From Myxococcaceae bacterium (GTDB taxonomy: Bacteria; Myxococcota_A; Polyangia; Polyangiales; Ga0077539): 64,000 nt of DNA. A program made the translations under genes and the position numbers. The stretch is taken from NCBI GenBank assembly GCA_004297725.1, contig SCUS01000133.1:186001-250000 (forward strand), given 5' to 3'. Shown piece by piece: positions 16,066-23,743 of the stretch. The notes beneath the pieces were generated by a model. It had not been told where the DNA came from and searched no databases. It saw only the letters and a program-made list of their open reading frames with translations. How positions within the stretch are numbered: the stretch's first letter is position 1; each line of letters starts with the position of its first letter.

Positions 16066-16602
16066 TCAGGCGCCGAGGCTGAGCGAGATCGCGAAGCCGT
16101 TGACCACCGACGCGATGCGGAGCGCATCGTGGACGTGGTCTTCCGTGAGCCCGCCCTCGATGACCGTGTGCTCGTGCGACTTGAGGCAGTCGCCGCAGCC
16201 GGTGATGGCGCTCGCCACGATGCAGAAGAGCTCGAAGTCGAGCCGCGTGGTGGCCGGCTTCGCGATGCGGTTCATGCGCAGCCGCGCGGGCTTCTTCTGG
16301 TAGCTCTCCTTCCCGATGAGGTGGCGACCCCGGTAGAAGATGTTGTTCATCCCCATGATCGCCGCGGCCGCGCGGGCGTCGTCGATGACGGCATCGTCCA
16401 CCCCCGCGGCGCGGGCGCCCTGCAGCACGGCGTCGCGCAGCTCGGGGTTGCGGACGGTGATGGCCGCGGTGACGGCCGAGCCCCAGCGCTGAGCCAGCGA
16501 GAGCGTGCCGTCGCCGAGGACGGCGCCGAGGTTGAGCCGGAGGTCGCGCGCCGAGTCAGGCAGCCGGTTGCCCAGCGCCTCGAGGGTGGGTGCCTCGCTC
16601 AC
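16066..16602 (-). CDS. ahpD: Alkyl hydroperoxidase AhpD
   Basis: AhpD is a carboxymuconolactone-decarboxylase-fold disulfide reductase that regenerates AhpC. The 178-residue protein keeps the full active site at the spacing of the mycobacterial enzyme: E124, C136-G-D-C139 and H143 (ELFCIVASAITGCGDCLKSHE). It starts with a GTG whose bases overlap the ahpC stop (GTGA), so ahpC and ahpD are translationally coupled. This pairing replaces the flavoprotein AhpF used in enterobacteria; recycling in mycobacteria goes through lipoamide. A hairpin and a palindrome copy lie between its 3' end and the convergent VWA gene. Confidence 0.95.
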   Translation of the reverse strand: MSEAPTLEALGNRLPDSARDLRLNLGAVLGDGTLSLAQRWGSAVTAAITVRNPELRDAVLQGARAAGVDDAVIDDARAAAAIMGMNNIFYRGRHLIGKESYQKKPARLRMNRIAKPATTRLDFELFCIVASAITGCGDCLKSHEHTVIEGGLTEDHVHDALRIASVVNGFAISLSLGA

Positions 16603-17129
16603 AGGGTCTTGTCGCCCTTCTGCCAGTTGCACGGGCAGAGCTCGCCGGTCTGCAGCCCGTCGAGCACGCGCAGCACCTCCGGGACGCTGCGGCCCACGTC
16701 GAGGTCGTTGACCTCCACCCAGCGGATGATGCCCTCCGGGTCGACGATGAAGGTCGCGCGGAGGCAGACCCCTTCGGTCTTGTGGAGGATGCCGAGCGCC
16801 TTGGAGAGCTCCTGGCGGGTGTCGGCCAGCATCGGGAAGGGCAGGTTGCGCAGGTCGTCGTGGTGGGTGCGCCACGCGTGGTGGACGTAGTGCGAGTCGG
16901 TGCTCATCCCGAGCACCTGCGCGTCGCGGTCGCTGAAGTCGCGCTCGCGCTTGCCGAACTCCGCGATCTCCGTCGGGCAGATGAACGTGAAGTCCATCGG
17001 CCAGGCGAAGAGCACCAGCCACTTGCCGGGATAGCTGCGGTCGGTGACGTCCGCGAACTCCTTGCCCTTCTCGAGCGAGACGACGGACTTGAGGTTGAAC
17101 GAAGGAACGTGGTCGCCAATGGTCAGCAT
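16599..17129 (-). CDS. ahpC: Alkyl hydroperoxide reductase AhpC (peroxiredoxin)
   Basis: AhpC reduces hydrogen peroxide, alkyl peroxides and peroxynitrite. The 176-residue protein has the peroxidatic cysteine in FTFICPTE (C51) and a C-terminal GELCPCNWQKGD with two cysteines (C165, C167), the three-cysteine arrangement of AhpC enzymes that work with AhpD. ATG at 17129 was chosen because AGAGGAG lies nine bases upstream and MLTIGDHVPSF is the family N-terminus; the longer open frame upstream is non-coding. It is first gene of ahpC-ahpD and faces away from a sigma54 activator. Confidence 0.96.
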   Translation of the reverse strand: MLTIGDHVPSFNLKSVVSLEKGKEFADVTDRSYPGKWLVLFAWPMDFTFICPTEIAEFGKRERDFSDRDAQVLGMSTDSHYVHHAWRTHHDDLRNLPFPMLADTRQELSKALGILHKTEGVCLRATFIVDPEGIIRWVEVNDLDVGRSVPEVLRVLDGLQTGELCPCNWQKGDKTL

Positions 17130-17274
17130 GTCGTGAAACTCCTCTGTCGGGATCGTAGGGAGGGACTCCGGTGCCCAACACCGGGTCCGATGGAGGGTCC
17201 CCTTATCGAGATTCGGGCCATCGGTCGCAATGCCTCGAATTGCAGCGAATTCAGCGCTCGGTGAGCTCGACCGC

Positions 17275-17331
17275 CCACCGACATCCCGGTAGCACCGAGA
17301 TATCGGTGAATTTTCACTGGCATGTCGGTGG
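17275..17331. promoter_or_regulatory. Nested inverted repeats between ahpC and the sigma54 activator gene
   Basis: Outer arms CCACCGACAT (17275-17284) and ATGTCGGTGG (17322-17331) are a perfect 10-bp inverted repeat. Between them is CACCGA-GATA-TCGGTG (17293-17308), a perfect 6-4-6 dyad sharing the CACCGA/TCGGTG core. Position just upstream of the activator start and behind ahpC suggests a multi-site operator for the activator itself. Confidence 0.65.
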
Positions 17332-17352
17332 CCACGGAGCCACGGTCGGACC

Positions 17353-18924
17353 ATGGAACGACGGCTCCCGGACCTCGACCTGACCCACGACCTGCGGGCG
17401 CTGGTGACCCTGGCGATCGACGATGACGGCTTCGACGACCTGGTGCGCCGGGGCCTCGACTGGCTGGCCCGGCTGGCTCCCTACGACCTGGCGACGGTGT
17501 TCTCGCTCGACGGGGCGCGGCTGGTGGTGAGGGCCGCCCGCGGTCGGCTGGCCGATCATCGGGTGCGCGGGCACGAGGTGTCGCTCGACGCGTTTCCGAC
17601 CATCCGCGAGGCGCTCGAGACCCGGAGGGCGAGGGCCTACACGGAGGACGATCACGCCAACGGCGACGGCGATCCCTTCGACGGGGTGCTCGACCTGCCG
17701 CCGGGGCACGCGTGCATGGTGGTGCCGCTCTGCGCCGCCGACCGGTGCTTCGGGGTGCTGACGCTCGACCGGGAGCGCTGCGAGGTGTTTCCCGCGCAGG
17801 TGGTCGACCTCGTCGAGGTCTACGCGCAGATGCTGGCGCTGGCGCTGGTCAACGCCGAGCAGCGGGCGCTCATCGCGAGGCTGCACCACCAGGAGGCCGA
17901 CCGGGTTCGCATCCTGGAGGTGGAGCTCAACGGCGAGGAGGAGGGCGTGCTGGAGTCGTCGCGCTCCCCGCTGGTGGCGGCGATCGCGCAGCGCGCGCGG
18001 CAGGTGGCGCGCACCGACACGCCGGTGCTGGTGCTCGGGGAGACGGGCACCGGGAAGGAGCGGCTGGCGAGGGCGATCCACGCCTGGAGCGGGCGCGCTC
18101 GGCGGCCCTTCGTGAAGATGAACTGCGCGGCGATCCCCGCGGGGCTGATGGAGAGCGAGCTCTTCGGGCACGTGAAGGGCGGCTTCACCGGGGCGACGCG
18201 CGACCGGTCGGGGAGGTTCCAGACGGCCAACGGGGGGACGCTGCTGCTCGACGAGATCGGCGAGCTGTCGCTCGACCTGCAGGCCAAGCTGCTGCGGGTG
18301 CTGCAGGAGGGCGCCTTCGAGCCCGTGGGCAGCGACCGCACCGTGCGGGTCGACGTGAGGATCATCGCCGCCACCCACGTCGACCTGGAGAAGGCCGTCG
18401 CCGCCGGGCGCTTCCGGGCGGACCTCTACTACCGACTCAACGTCTTCCCGCTGCGCCTCCCGTCGCTTCGAGAGCGCATGGAGGACCTCGGCGCGCTGAG
18501 CGAGGCCCTGCTGGCGGAGCAGTCGACGCGCACCGGCTACCGGGGGCGGGCGCTGACCGAGGCGGCGCTCGCGAAGCTGCGCGGCTACCACTGGCCCGGC
18601 AACATCCGCGAGCTGGCCAACGTGCTGGAGCGCGCGACCATCCTCGGCGACGGCGCCGTGCTCGACGCGGACACCATCGACCTTCCGACGCCCCGCCCCT
18701 CGCTCCCCGTCACCTCCCCCGCCCCCTCCCAGGTGCCGCCGGTGACGCGGTCGCTACAGGAGGTAGAACGCTCGCATATTCGAGAGGTTCTGACCCAGAC
18801 GCGAGGGCGGCTCTACGGGAAGGATGGGGCGGCGGCGATCCTTGGGCTGAAGCCGTCGACCCTGCAGAGCAGGATGAAGAAGCTGCACATCGAGCGCCTC
18901 GAGGGCGCCCCGGCGGAGCGATAG
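17353..18924 (+). CDS. Sigma54-dependent transcriptional activator, GAF-AAA+-Fis
   Basis: A 523-residue enhancer-binding protein. Residues about 20-185 form a GAF-like sensor. The AAA+ domain (about 200-430) has Walker A GETGTGKE, a sigma54-contact loop reading GGFTGA instead of the usual GAFTGA, Walker B LLLDEIGELS, and the sensor stretches VRIIAATHVDLEKAV and YHWPGNIRELANVLERA. The C-terminus is a Fis-type helix-turn-helix (AAAILGLKPSTLQSRMKKL). The layout resembles NorR. It is divergent from ahpC with clustered dyads between, so control of ahpCD by peroxide or nitrosative stress is a fair inference; no convincing -24/-12 promoter was found by eye. Confidence 0.9.
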   Translation: MERRLPDLDLTHDLRALVTLAIDDDGFDDLVRRGLDWLARLAPYDLATVFSLDGARLVVRAARGRLADHRVRGHEVSLDAFPTIREALETRRARAYTEDDHANGDGDPFDGVLDLPPGHACMVVPLCAADRCFGVLTLDRERCEVFPAQVVDLVEVYAQMLALALVNAEQRALIARLHHQEADRVRILEVELNGEEEGVLESSRSPLVAAIAQRARQVARTDTPVLVLGETGTGKERLARAIHAWSGRARRPFVKMNCAAIPAGLMESELFGHVKGGFTGATRDRSGRFQTANGGTLLLDEIGELSLDLQAKLLRVLQEGAFEPVGSDRTVRVDVRIIAATHVDLEKAVAAGRFRADLYYRLNVFPLRLPSLRERMEDLGALSEALLAEQSTRTGYRGRALTEAALAKLRGYHWPGNIRELANVLERATILGDGAVLDADTIDLPTPRPSLPVTSPAPSQVPPVTRSLQEVERSHIREVLTQTRGRLYGKDGAAAILGLKPSTLQSRMKKLHIERLEGAPAER

Positions 18925-18933
18925 TCCAGCCGA

Positions 18934-19815
18934 TCAGCGAGCGCCGGTGGTGAGGACGACCTCCCTGGGCTCTCCGGCGCGGATGATCCGCACGGTGATC
19001 GAGGCCCTCACCCGACCGCCGAGCACGGCCACGAGGTCGCCGGGGCGCTCGATGCGCTGGCCGTCGACCGCGAGCAGCAGGTCGCCCTGGAGCAGTCCCC
19101 CGAGCTCCGCAGGACCGCCCGGCTCCAGCGCCGCCACCAGCAGCCCCCGCCGCTGTCCGGCCGCCTCCACCAGGCCCTCCGGAAGCCTCCCCGGGACGAC
19201 CTCCACGCCCAGGTAGCCGCGGTCGACCTTCCCGTTGGCGGCGAGCTCAGGGACCATCCGTCGCAGCGTCTCGGTGGGGATGGTCCCGCCGCCGCGACCG
19301 AGGCCCGCGGTGTTCATCCCGAGGAGCCTGCCGCTGGCGTCGGCGAGCGCCCCGCCGGAGAAGCCTCGGGGCAGCGACCCGTCGACCTCGATGTACCGGT
19401 CGATGGTACCGCCCGCCATGGTGCGGTAGCCCTCGCCCACGGCGGAGACCATCCCCAGCGTCGCCCGGGTGCCGCGCCCCGGGCGCCCCAGGGTGAGCAC
19501 CAGGTGGCCGACCTTCACGGAGACCGTGTCGCTCCACTCGGGCGCCGCGAGGCCGGTCGCGTCGACCTTGAGCACCGCGAGGTCGGTGCCTCGGTCGAGG
19601 CCGAGCACCTTCCCGGCCAGGGTGCGGCCGTCGCCGAGCGCGACGTCCACGGCCTCCCTTCCCTCCAGCGCGTGCGCCGCGGTGACCAGCAGACCGTCGC
19701 TGCCGAAGACCACCGCGCTCGACCGGGAGCAGTGCCCCTCGACGCGCGCCACCCCGGCGCCGCCCCGCGCCACCGCCTCGGCCATCGACTCGGAGACCTG
19801 TTCGAGAACACTCAT
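18934..19815 (-). CDS. Trypsin-like serine protease with PDZ domain, no export signal
   Basis: A 293-residue HtrA/DegS-like protein. The triad is H48 (VTAAHAL), D78 (GTDLAVL) and S153 (GFSGGAL; family usually GNSGG). A PDZ domain fills the last 90 residues (YLGVEVVPGRLP, GLLQGDLLLAVDGQRI). Unlike normal HtrA there is no signal peptide or membrane anchor with the ATG at 19815, so it is probably cytoplasmic; in-frame codons upstream give no convincing signal. Divergent from the LuxR regulator gene. Confidence 0.82.
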   Translation of the reverse strand: MSVLEQVSESMAEAVARGGAGVARVEGHCSRSSAVVFGSDGLLVTAAHALEGREAVDVALGDGRTLAGKVLGLDRGTDLAVLKVDATGLAAPEWSDTVSVKVGHLVLTLGRPGRGTRATLGMVSAVGEGYRTMAGGTIDRYIEVDGSLPRGFSGGALADASGRLLGMNTAGLGRGGGTIPTETLRRMVPELAANGKVDRGYLGVEVVPGRLPEGLVEAAGQRRGLLVAALEPGGPAELGGLLQGDLLLAVDGQRIERPGDLVAVLGGRVRASITVRIIRAGEPREVVLTTGAR

Positions 19816-20011
19816 CGTCGTGATCGCTTCCTTCTGCGAACCGCAGCGCCTGCGCCGCCGGTCACGGGATGAAGCGTGACGACCGCCCGGCGCGCCTACC
19901 ATCGCCCGATGGTCGAGCGTGCGCCCTCGACCCATGGGCAGGTCGCTCGCTGCCCCTTCGGGGAGGTCGCCTTGACGACGCGGCGGGCGTGGCCACTGCT
20001 TCGATCACCCG

Positions 20012-20665
20012 ATGCGAACCCAGCCCGAAGCCCTCGATCCCGACGCTCCGCTGCGGGTGTGCGTGCTCTCGGACGACGCCATCGCCCGCGCCGGGCTCAC
20101 CGGGCTCCTCGCGGAGTCCGGGCTCCTGGTCGAGAGCGCGAGGCTCACCACCGACCTCGACGGCGCCCTCGCGGATCACGGCGCCGACGTGCTGCTGCTC
20201 GACGCCGGGGCCGACCCGTCGAGGGCCTCGGCCTGGCTCGACACCCTCCGCGCGACGACCGCTCCGTCGGTGGCGCTGCTCGTCGACGCGACCCGGCTCG
20301 AGGACGTCTTCGCCGCGGGGATCGTCGGCGCCCTCGCCCGCGACGCCCCGCCCGCGGCGGTGAGGGCGGCGCTCATGGCCGCGGCGCAGGGGCTCGTGGT
20401 GATGGACCCTGGCTTCCACCGCGGGCGCGCACCGCAGCCCGGCGAGCGTCGCGCGGCGGAGCCGATGGACTCGCTCACCCCGAGGGAGGTCGAGGTGCTC
20501 GCGCTGCTGGCCACGGGGATGCCCAACAAGCTCATCGCCCACCACCTGGGCATCAGCGAGCACACGGCGAAGTTCCATGTGACGGCGGTGATGGGGAAGC
20601 TCGGGGCGCAGAGCCGTACCGACGCGGTCATCCGGGCGGCGAGGCGGGGGATGGTCTCGCTCTGA
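20012..20665 (+). CDS. NarL/FixJ-type response regulator with degenerate receiver
   Basis: A 217-residue protein: N-terminal receiver-like domain and C-terminal LuxR helix-turn-helix (SLTPREVEVLALLATGMPNKLIA, HLGISEHTAKFHV). The receiver keeps an acidic pair and an Asp at the phosphorylation position (LLLDAGAD), but the conserved Lys near the domain end is absent (GALARDAP where family members have K-D-A-S). It may work as an unphosphorylated or atypical regulator. No histidine kinase is adjacent. Confidence 0.85.
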   Translation: MRTQPEALDPDAPLRVCVLSDDAIARAGLTGLLAESGLLVESARLTTDLDGALADHGADVLLLDAGADPSRASAWLDTLRATTAPSVALLVDATRLEDVFAAGIVGALARDAPPAAVRAALMAAAQGLVVMDPGFHRGRAPQPGERRAAEPMDSLTPREVEVLALLATGMPNKLIAHHLGISEHTAKFHVTAVMGKLGAQSRTDAVIRAARRGMVSL

Positions 20666-20673
20666 TCTGTGAT

Positions 20674-21087
20674 ATGGCGCGGGCCGTGTTCACGGTCAGC
20701 GAAGAAGTAAGGTTCTGCTACGGCCACAGGCTGCTGGACTACGTGGGGCGCTGCGCGCGCATCCACGGCCACAACGCCCGGGTCGAGCTGGTGCTCGGCG
20801 CCGAGACGCTCGATCGCCGCGGCTTCGTCATGGACTTCGGCGACCTCGAGGAGGTCGCCAGGCGCTTCATCGACGACACCCTCGACCACCGGCTGCTGCT
20901 GCGCCGGGACGACCCGGTGATCCCCTCGCTCACCGCGGCGGGAGAGGTCTTCGTGGCGCTCGACGAGAACCCCACGGCGGAGTTTCTCGCGCGCTTCATC
21001 TTCGAGGCGCTCACCGCGAGGGCGATCCCCCTCAAGGCCGTGCGCTTCTGGGAGACCGAGACCAGCGTCGCGACCTACGAGCCGTAG
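20674..21087 (+). CDS. 6-pyruvoyl-tetrahydropterin synthase / QueD family enzyme
   Basis: A 137-residue enzyme of the PTPS/QueD fold, acting on 7,8-dihydroneopterin triphosphate to make 6-pyruvoyltetrahydropterin or the queuosine precursor 6-carboxytetrahydropterin. Zinc ligands H18, H31 and H33 and catalytic C27 are present (CYGHRLLDYVGRCARIHGHN), with a conserved DFGDLEE and DHRLLL. The sequence does not decide between PTPS and QueD; a pterin dehydratase elsewhere in the window slightly favours a pterin role. It starts eight bases after the LuxR gene and ends six bases before a convergent gene. Confidence 0.88.
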   Translation: MARAVFTVSEEVRFCYGHRLLDYVGRCARIHGHNARVELVLGAETLDRRGFVMDFGDLEEVARRFIDDTLDHRLLLRRDDPVIPSLTAAGEVFVALDENPTAEFLARFIFEALTARAIPLKAVRFWETETSVATYEP

Positions 21088-21093
21088 GCCCTC

Positions 21094-22197
21094 TCAGCGC
21101 AGGCCGAGCGACTCGGCCAGCGTGTAGACCGACGACATCCCCGAGGCGCGCTCCCTCCGCGCGATGGTGTGCACCATCGCCTGCGCGGCCTCGTTCACCG
21201 GCGTCGGGACGCCCAGCGCGAGGCCCCGCTCGACCACCTCGCCGTTGAGGAAGTCCACCGCCGGGGGCCGACCCCGCTCGATGGCCGAGAGCATCGACGA
21301 GCGCATGCGGCGGTAGCGGGCGCCCACGGCCAGCAGCAGCGTGTGCTTGGCCACCAGGCTCGGCGAGCCGACGACGCGCATCTCCTCGTCGGTGAGGGCG
21401 ATCCAGTCGAGGTCGAGGGTGCCGCTCACCTTCTCCAGGCGGATGCCCGCGGCGTGGGCGACCCGCACCGTCTCGGTCATGATGGCCAGCACCAGCCGTC
21501 GCACCGTGAGCGAGACCATCAGCGCCCCGAGCCGGTCGCCGCCGATGGTGCCGAGCGTGGAGATGGCGGCGTTGATGGCGAGCTTGCTCCAGCGGGCGCC
21601 GGCGAAGTTGTCGCTGAGGGTCACCGGGCCGACGCACTCCAGCAGCACCGCGAGGCGCTCGAGCCTCGGGTCGGGCGCGCCGTCCATACGGCCGATGGCG
21701 AAGCCCCCGGCAGCGGTGCGCTCGAAGAGCCCCGGCTCGGGCATCGAGGCGCCCCACGCGACCACGGCGCCGAGCACCCGGTCGGTGCCCGCGATCTTCG
21801 CGACGCGGTCTTCGCAGAGGCCGTTCTGGAAGCACACCATCGCCCCGTCGGGCTTGAGCCACGAGAGCGCCTCGCGCGCGGCCCTCTCGACCTGCGGGGG
21901 CTGCACCGCCAGCACGATGAAGTCGAAGGGGGCGACGTCGGGGGTGAGCTCCGTGAGGCACTGGCCGGACACCGAGCGAGTGCCCTCGGTGCCCGTCAGG
22001 CGGTACCCGTGGCGCCGGATGGCCTCGGCGATCTCCGCGTTGGTCGAGTAGCCGACCACCTCGACGCCGAGCGCCGACCAGGTCTCGGTGAGGCACGCGG
22101 CGGTGATGCCGCCGATGCCGCCGCAGCCCACCACCAGCACCCGCTGCGCCCGCTCGACGGGCTCCGCGGTCATCAACGAGGCACGAGGTTCGCTCAT
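21094..22197 (-). CDS. 2-dehydropantoate 2-reductase-like oxidoreductase
   Basis: A 367-residue NADPH-dependent reductase of the PanE/ApbA family: N-terminal Rossmann motif VVGCGGIGGITAA, then FIVLAVQPPQVE, VCFQNGLCED, and the C-terminal helical domain with NFAGARWSKLAINAAISTLG, including the catalytic Lys of the KLAINA motif. It is longer than typical PanE (about 300), with extra residues near the C-terminus, so ketopantoate may not be the substrate. Start ATG at 22197 (MSEPRAS); the Rossmann motif comes only after about 20 residues, so an internal ATG (MTAEPVER) is possible. Confidence 0.85.
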   Translation of the reverse strand: MSEPRASLMTAEPVERAQRVLVVGCGGIGGITAACLTETWSALGVEVVGYSTNAEIAEAIRRHGYRLTGTEGTRSVSGQCLTELTPDVAPFDFIVLAVQPPQVERAAREALSWLKPDGAMVCFQNGLCEDRVAKIAGTDRVLGAVVAWGASMPEPGLFERTAAGGFAIGRMDGAPDPRLERLAVLLECVGPVTLSDNFAGARWSKLAINAAISTLGTIGGDRLGALMVSLTVRRLVLAIMTETVRVAHAAGIRLEKVSGTLDLDWIALTDEEMRVVGSPSLVAKHTLLLAVGARYRRMRSSMLSAIERGRPPAVDFLNGEVVERGLALGVPTPVNEAAQAMVHTIARRERASGMSSVYTLAESLGLR

Positions 22198-22248
22198 GAT
22201 GCTGGGCGGTCTACACCACCGGGGAGCCGGTCGCATTACCGCGCCGCG

Positions 22249-22277
22249 TTGACGCGGAGCCCCGCGCGCGGGTACTG
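22249..22277 (+). promoter_or_regulatory. Sigma70-type promoter of rsmE
   Basis: TTGACG, 17-base spacer, GTACTG, then 15 bases to the ATG at 22293, with no Shine-Dalgarno. A TTAC-N8-GTTG near-match to the recurring palindrome overlaps its 5' side (22236-22251). Confidence 0.45.
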
Positions 22278-22292
22278 CCCTCCCCCACCGCG

Positions 22293-23063
22293 ATGAACCC
22301 CAAGGACGACCGGACCGCCCCGTGGCTGCGCGACGCGATCACCGTCGACGTGGTCGTGCGCCTCGACGACGAGGTGACCTTCGACGCCCGCAACGTCGCC
22401 CGCATCCGCTACCGCGGCATCAACGTGAAGGAGGCCTTCACCGTGCGCGACGCGGTGGGGCGCTTCTATCGCGCCTCGCTGCGCTTCTGCGAGGGGGACG
22501 TCGCGACGGCGCTCGCCTACGAGGCCATGGAGGCCGACCCCGAGTCGCCGGTGGCGATCACGCTCTTCAACGCCATTCCGCAGCGGCAGCGGATGCTGTG
22601 GGTCACGCAGAAGGCCGCCGAGCTCGGGGTGTACGCGATACAGCCGGTGTTCACGGTGCGCTCGGTGCAGGCCGACGGGCTCGCGCACGAGAAGGCCCAC
22701 GCCTGGCCGGGCCAGGCCATCAAGGGCGCGCGGCAGTGCCGACGCTCGATCGTCCCGGAGGTGATGCGCCCGCTCTCCCTGGCCGAGGCGCTCACCACGC
22801 CGGCGTGGACCGGGGCCTCGCTCCGGGTGGTCATCGACGACCGCGCCGAGCCCGCCGCCGCCGGGTCGAGCGGGGCGCCGACGTCCATCGCCCTGGTGGT
22901 GGGCCCGGAGGGCGGGTTCAACGCCCAGGAGCGGGAGATGCTCCGGGCCGCGGGCGCCGCGATGTGGCGGCTGGGGGGAAGGGTCATGCGCGCGGAGACG
23001 GCCTCCATCGCGGGCCTCGCGGTGCTCCAGCATCGATTTGGCGACCTGACCATCGCCGACTGA
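22293..23063 (+). CDS. rsmE: 16S rRNA (uracil-1498-N3)-methyltransferase RsmE
   Basis: RsmE methylates U1498 of 16S rRNA using SAM. The 256-residue protein has the N-terminal PUA-like domain and a SPOUT C-terminal domain with the deep-knot motifs VGPEGGFNAQE and RLGGRVMRAETAS. Also visible is QKAAELGVYAIQPVFT, typical of the family. It begins a rightward series (rsmE, DUF938, glycosyl-phosphotransferase) with spacings of 22 and 55 bases. Confidence 0.93.
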   Translation: MNPKDDRTAPWLRDAITVDVVVRLDDEVTFDARNVARIRYRGINVKEAFTVRDAVGRFYRASLRFCEGDVATALAYEAMEADPESPVAITLFNAIPQRQRMLWVTQKAAELGVYAIQPVFTVRSVQADGLAHEKAHAWPGQAIKGARQCRRSIVPEVMRPLSLAEALTTPAWTGASLRVVIDDRAEPAAAGSSGAPTSIALVVGPEGGFNAQEREMLRAAGAAMWRLGGRVMRAETASIAGLAVLQHRFGDLTIAD

Positions 23064-23085
23064 GGCGTATCGTCGCGGGAGCTCA

Positions 23086-23688
23086 ATGGGCGACGCGCGA
23101 CGCTCGGCCCCGTCGGTCGAACGAAACCGCGAGGCGGTGCTCGCGGCGCTGCGTCGCGTCCTGCCCCCGCGCGGCCTCGTGCTGGAGGTCGCGAGCGGCA
23201 CGGGCCAGCACGCGGTGTACTTCGGCGCGGCCTTCCCGAAGCTCGACTGGCAGCCCTCGGAGGTCGACGCCGGGGCCCGGGCGAGCATCGCGGCGTGGGT
23301 GTTCTCCAGCGGGCTGCGCAACGTCCACATGCCGCTGGAGCTGGACGTCGCCGAGGCGCCGTGGCCGCTCTGCGAAGCCGACGCGGTGCTCGCCATCGAC
23401 CTGATCCACGCGGCGCACTGGGACGCCGCCGTCGGGCTCCTCTCGGGCGCTCGGGTGCTGCTCCCCGGCGGCGGGCCGCTGATCATCCACGGCCCGCTGC
23501 GGGTGGACGGCGCTCCGGCGCCCAGGCTCGACGCCCTGGACGCGGCGCTGCGGGAGGCCGATCCCTCCTGGGCGGTGCGCTCGCTGTCGGAGCTGACCGC
23601 CGCGGCGAAGAAGCGCGGCTTCGACCTCGCCGAGGTCACCGGGGGCGACGAGCTCGACGCCACCGTGGTGCTGCGTCGGCGCGGATGA
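23086..23688 (+). CDS. DUF938 SAM-dependent methyltransferase-like protein
   Basis: The 200-residue protein matches the DUF938 family: APSVERNREAVLAALRRVLPP, then VLEVASGTGQHAVYF (SAM motif I) and LDWQPSEVD. Substrate unknown. It is 22 bases downstream of rsmE on the same strand; a CTGAC-N16-GTATCG sequence just upstream may be its own promoter. Confidence 0.88.
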   Translation: MGDARRSAPSVERNREAVLAALRRVLPPRGLVLEVASGTGQHAVYFGAAFPKLDWQPSEVDAGARASIAAWVFSSGLRNVHMPLELDVAEAPWPLCEADAVLAIDLIHAAHWDAAVGLLSGARVLLPGGGPLIIHGPLRVDGAPAPRLDALDAALREADPSWAVRSLSELTAAAKKRGFDLAEVTGGDELDATVVLRRRG

Positions 23689-23743
23689 TCGTCACCGGCG
23701 GGTCGCGCCTCGGGCGCCCCCGTGTTTACGATCGACGGTCGCC

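Noticed and set aside
17130..17275. Sigma54 -24/-12 promoter for ahpC
   Set aside because: No TGGCAC-N5-TTGC match was found; the best spaced candidate (TGGCCC with a degenerate -12) lacks the GC dinucleotide at -12.
22236..22251. TTAC-N8-GTTG as a palindrome copy
   Set aside because: Only half of the second arm matches, and the GTTG is explained by the TTGACG promoter element of rsmE.
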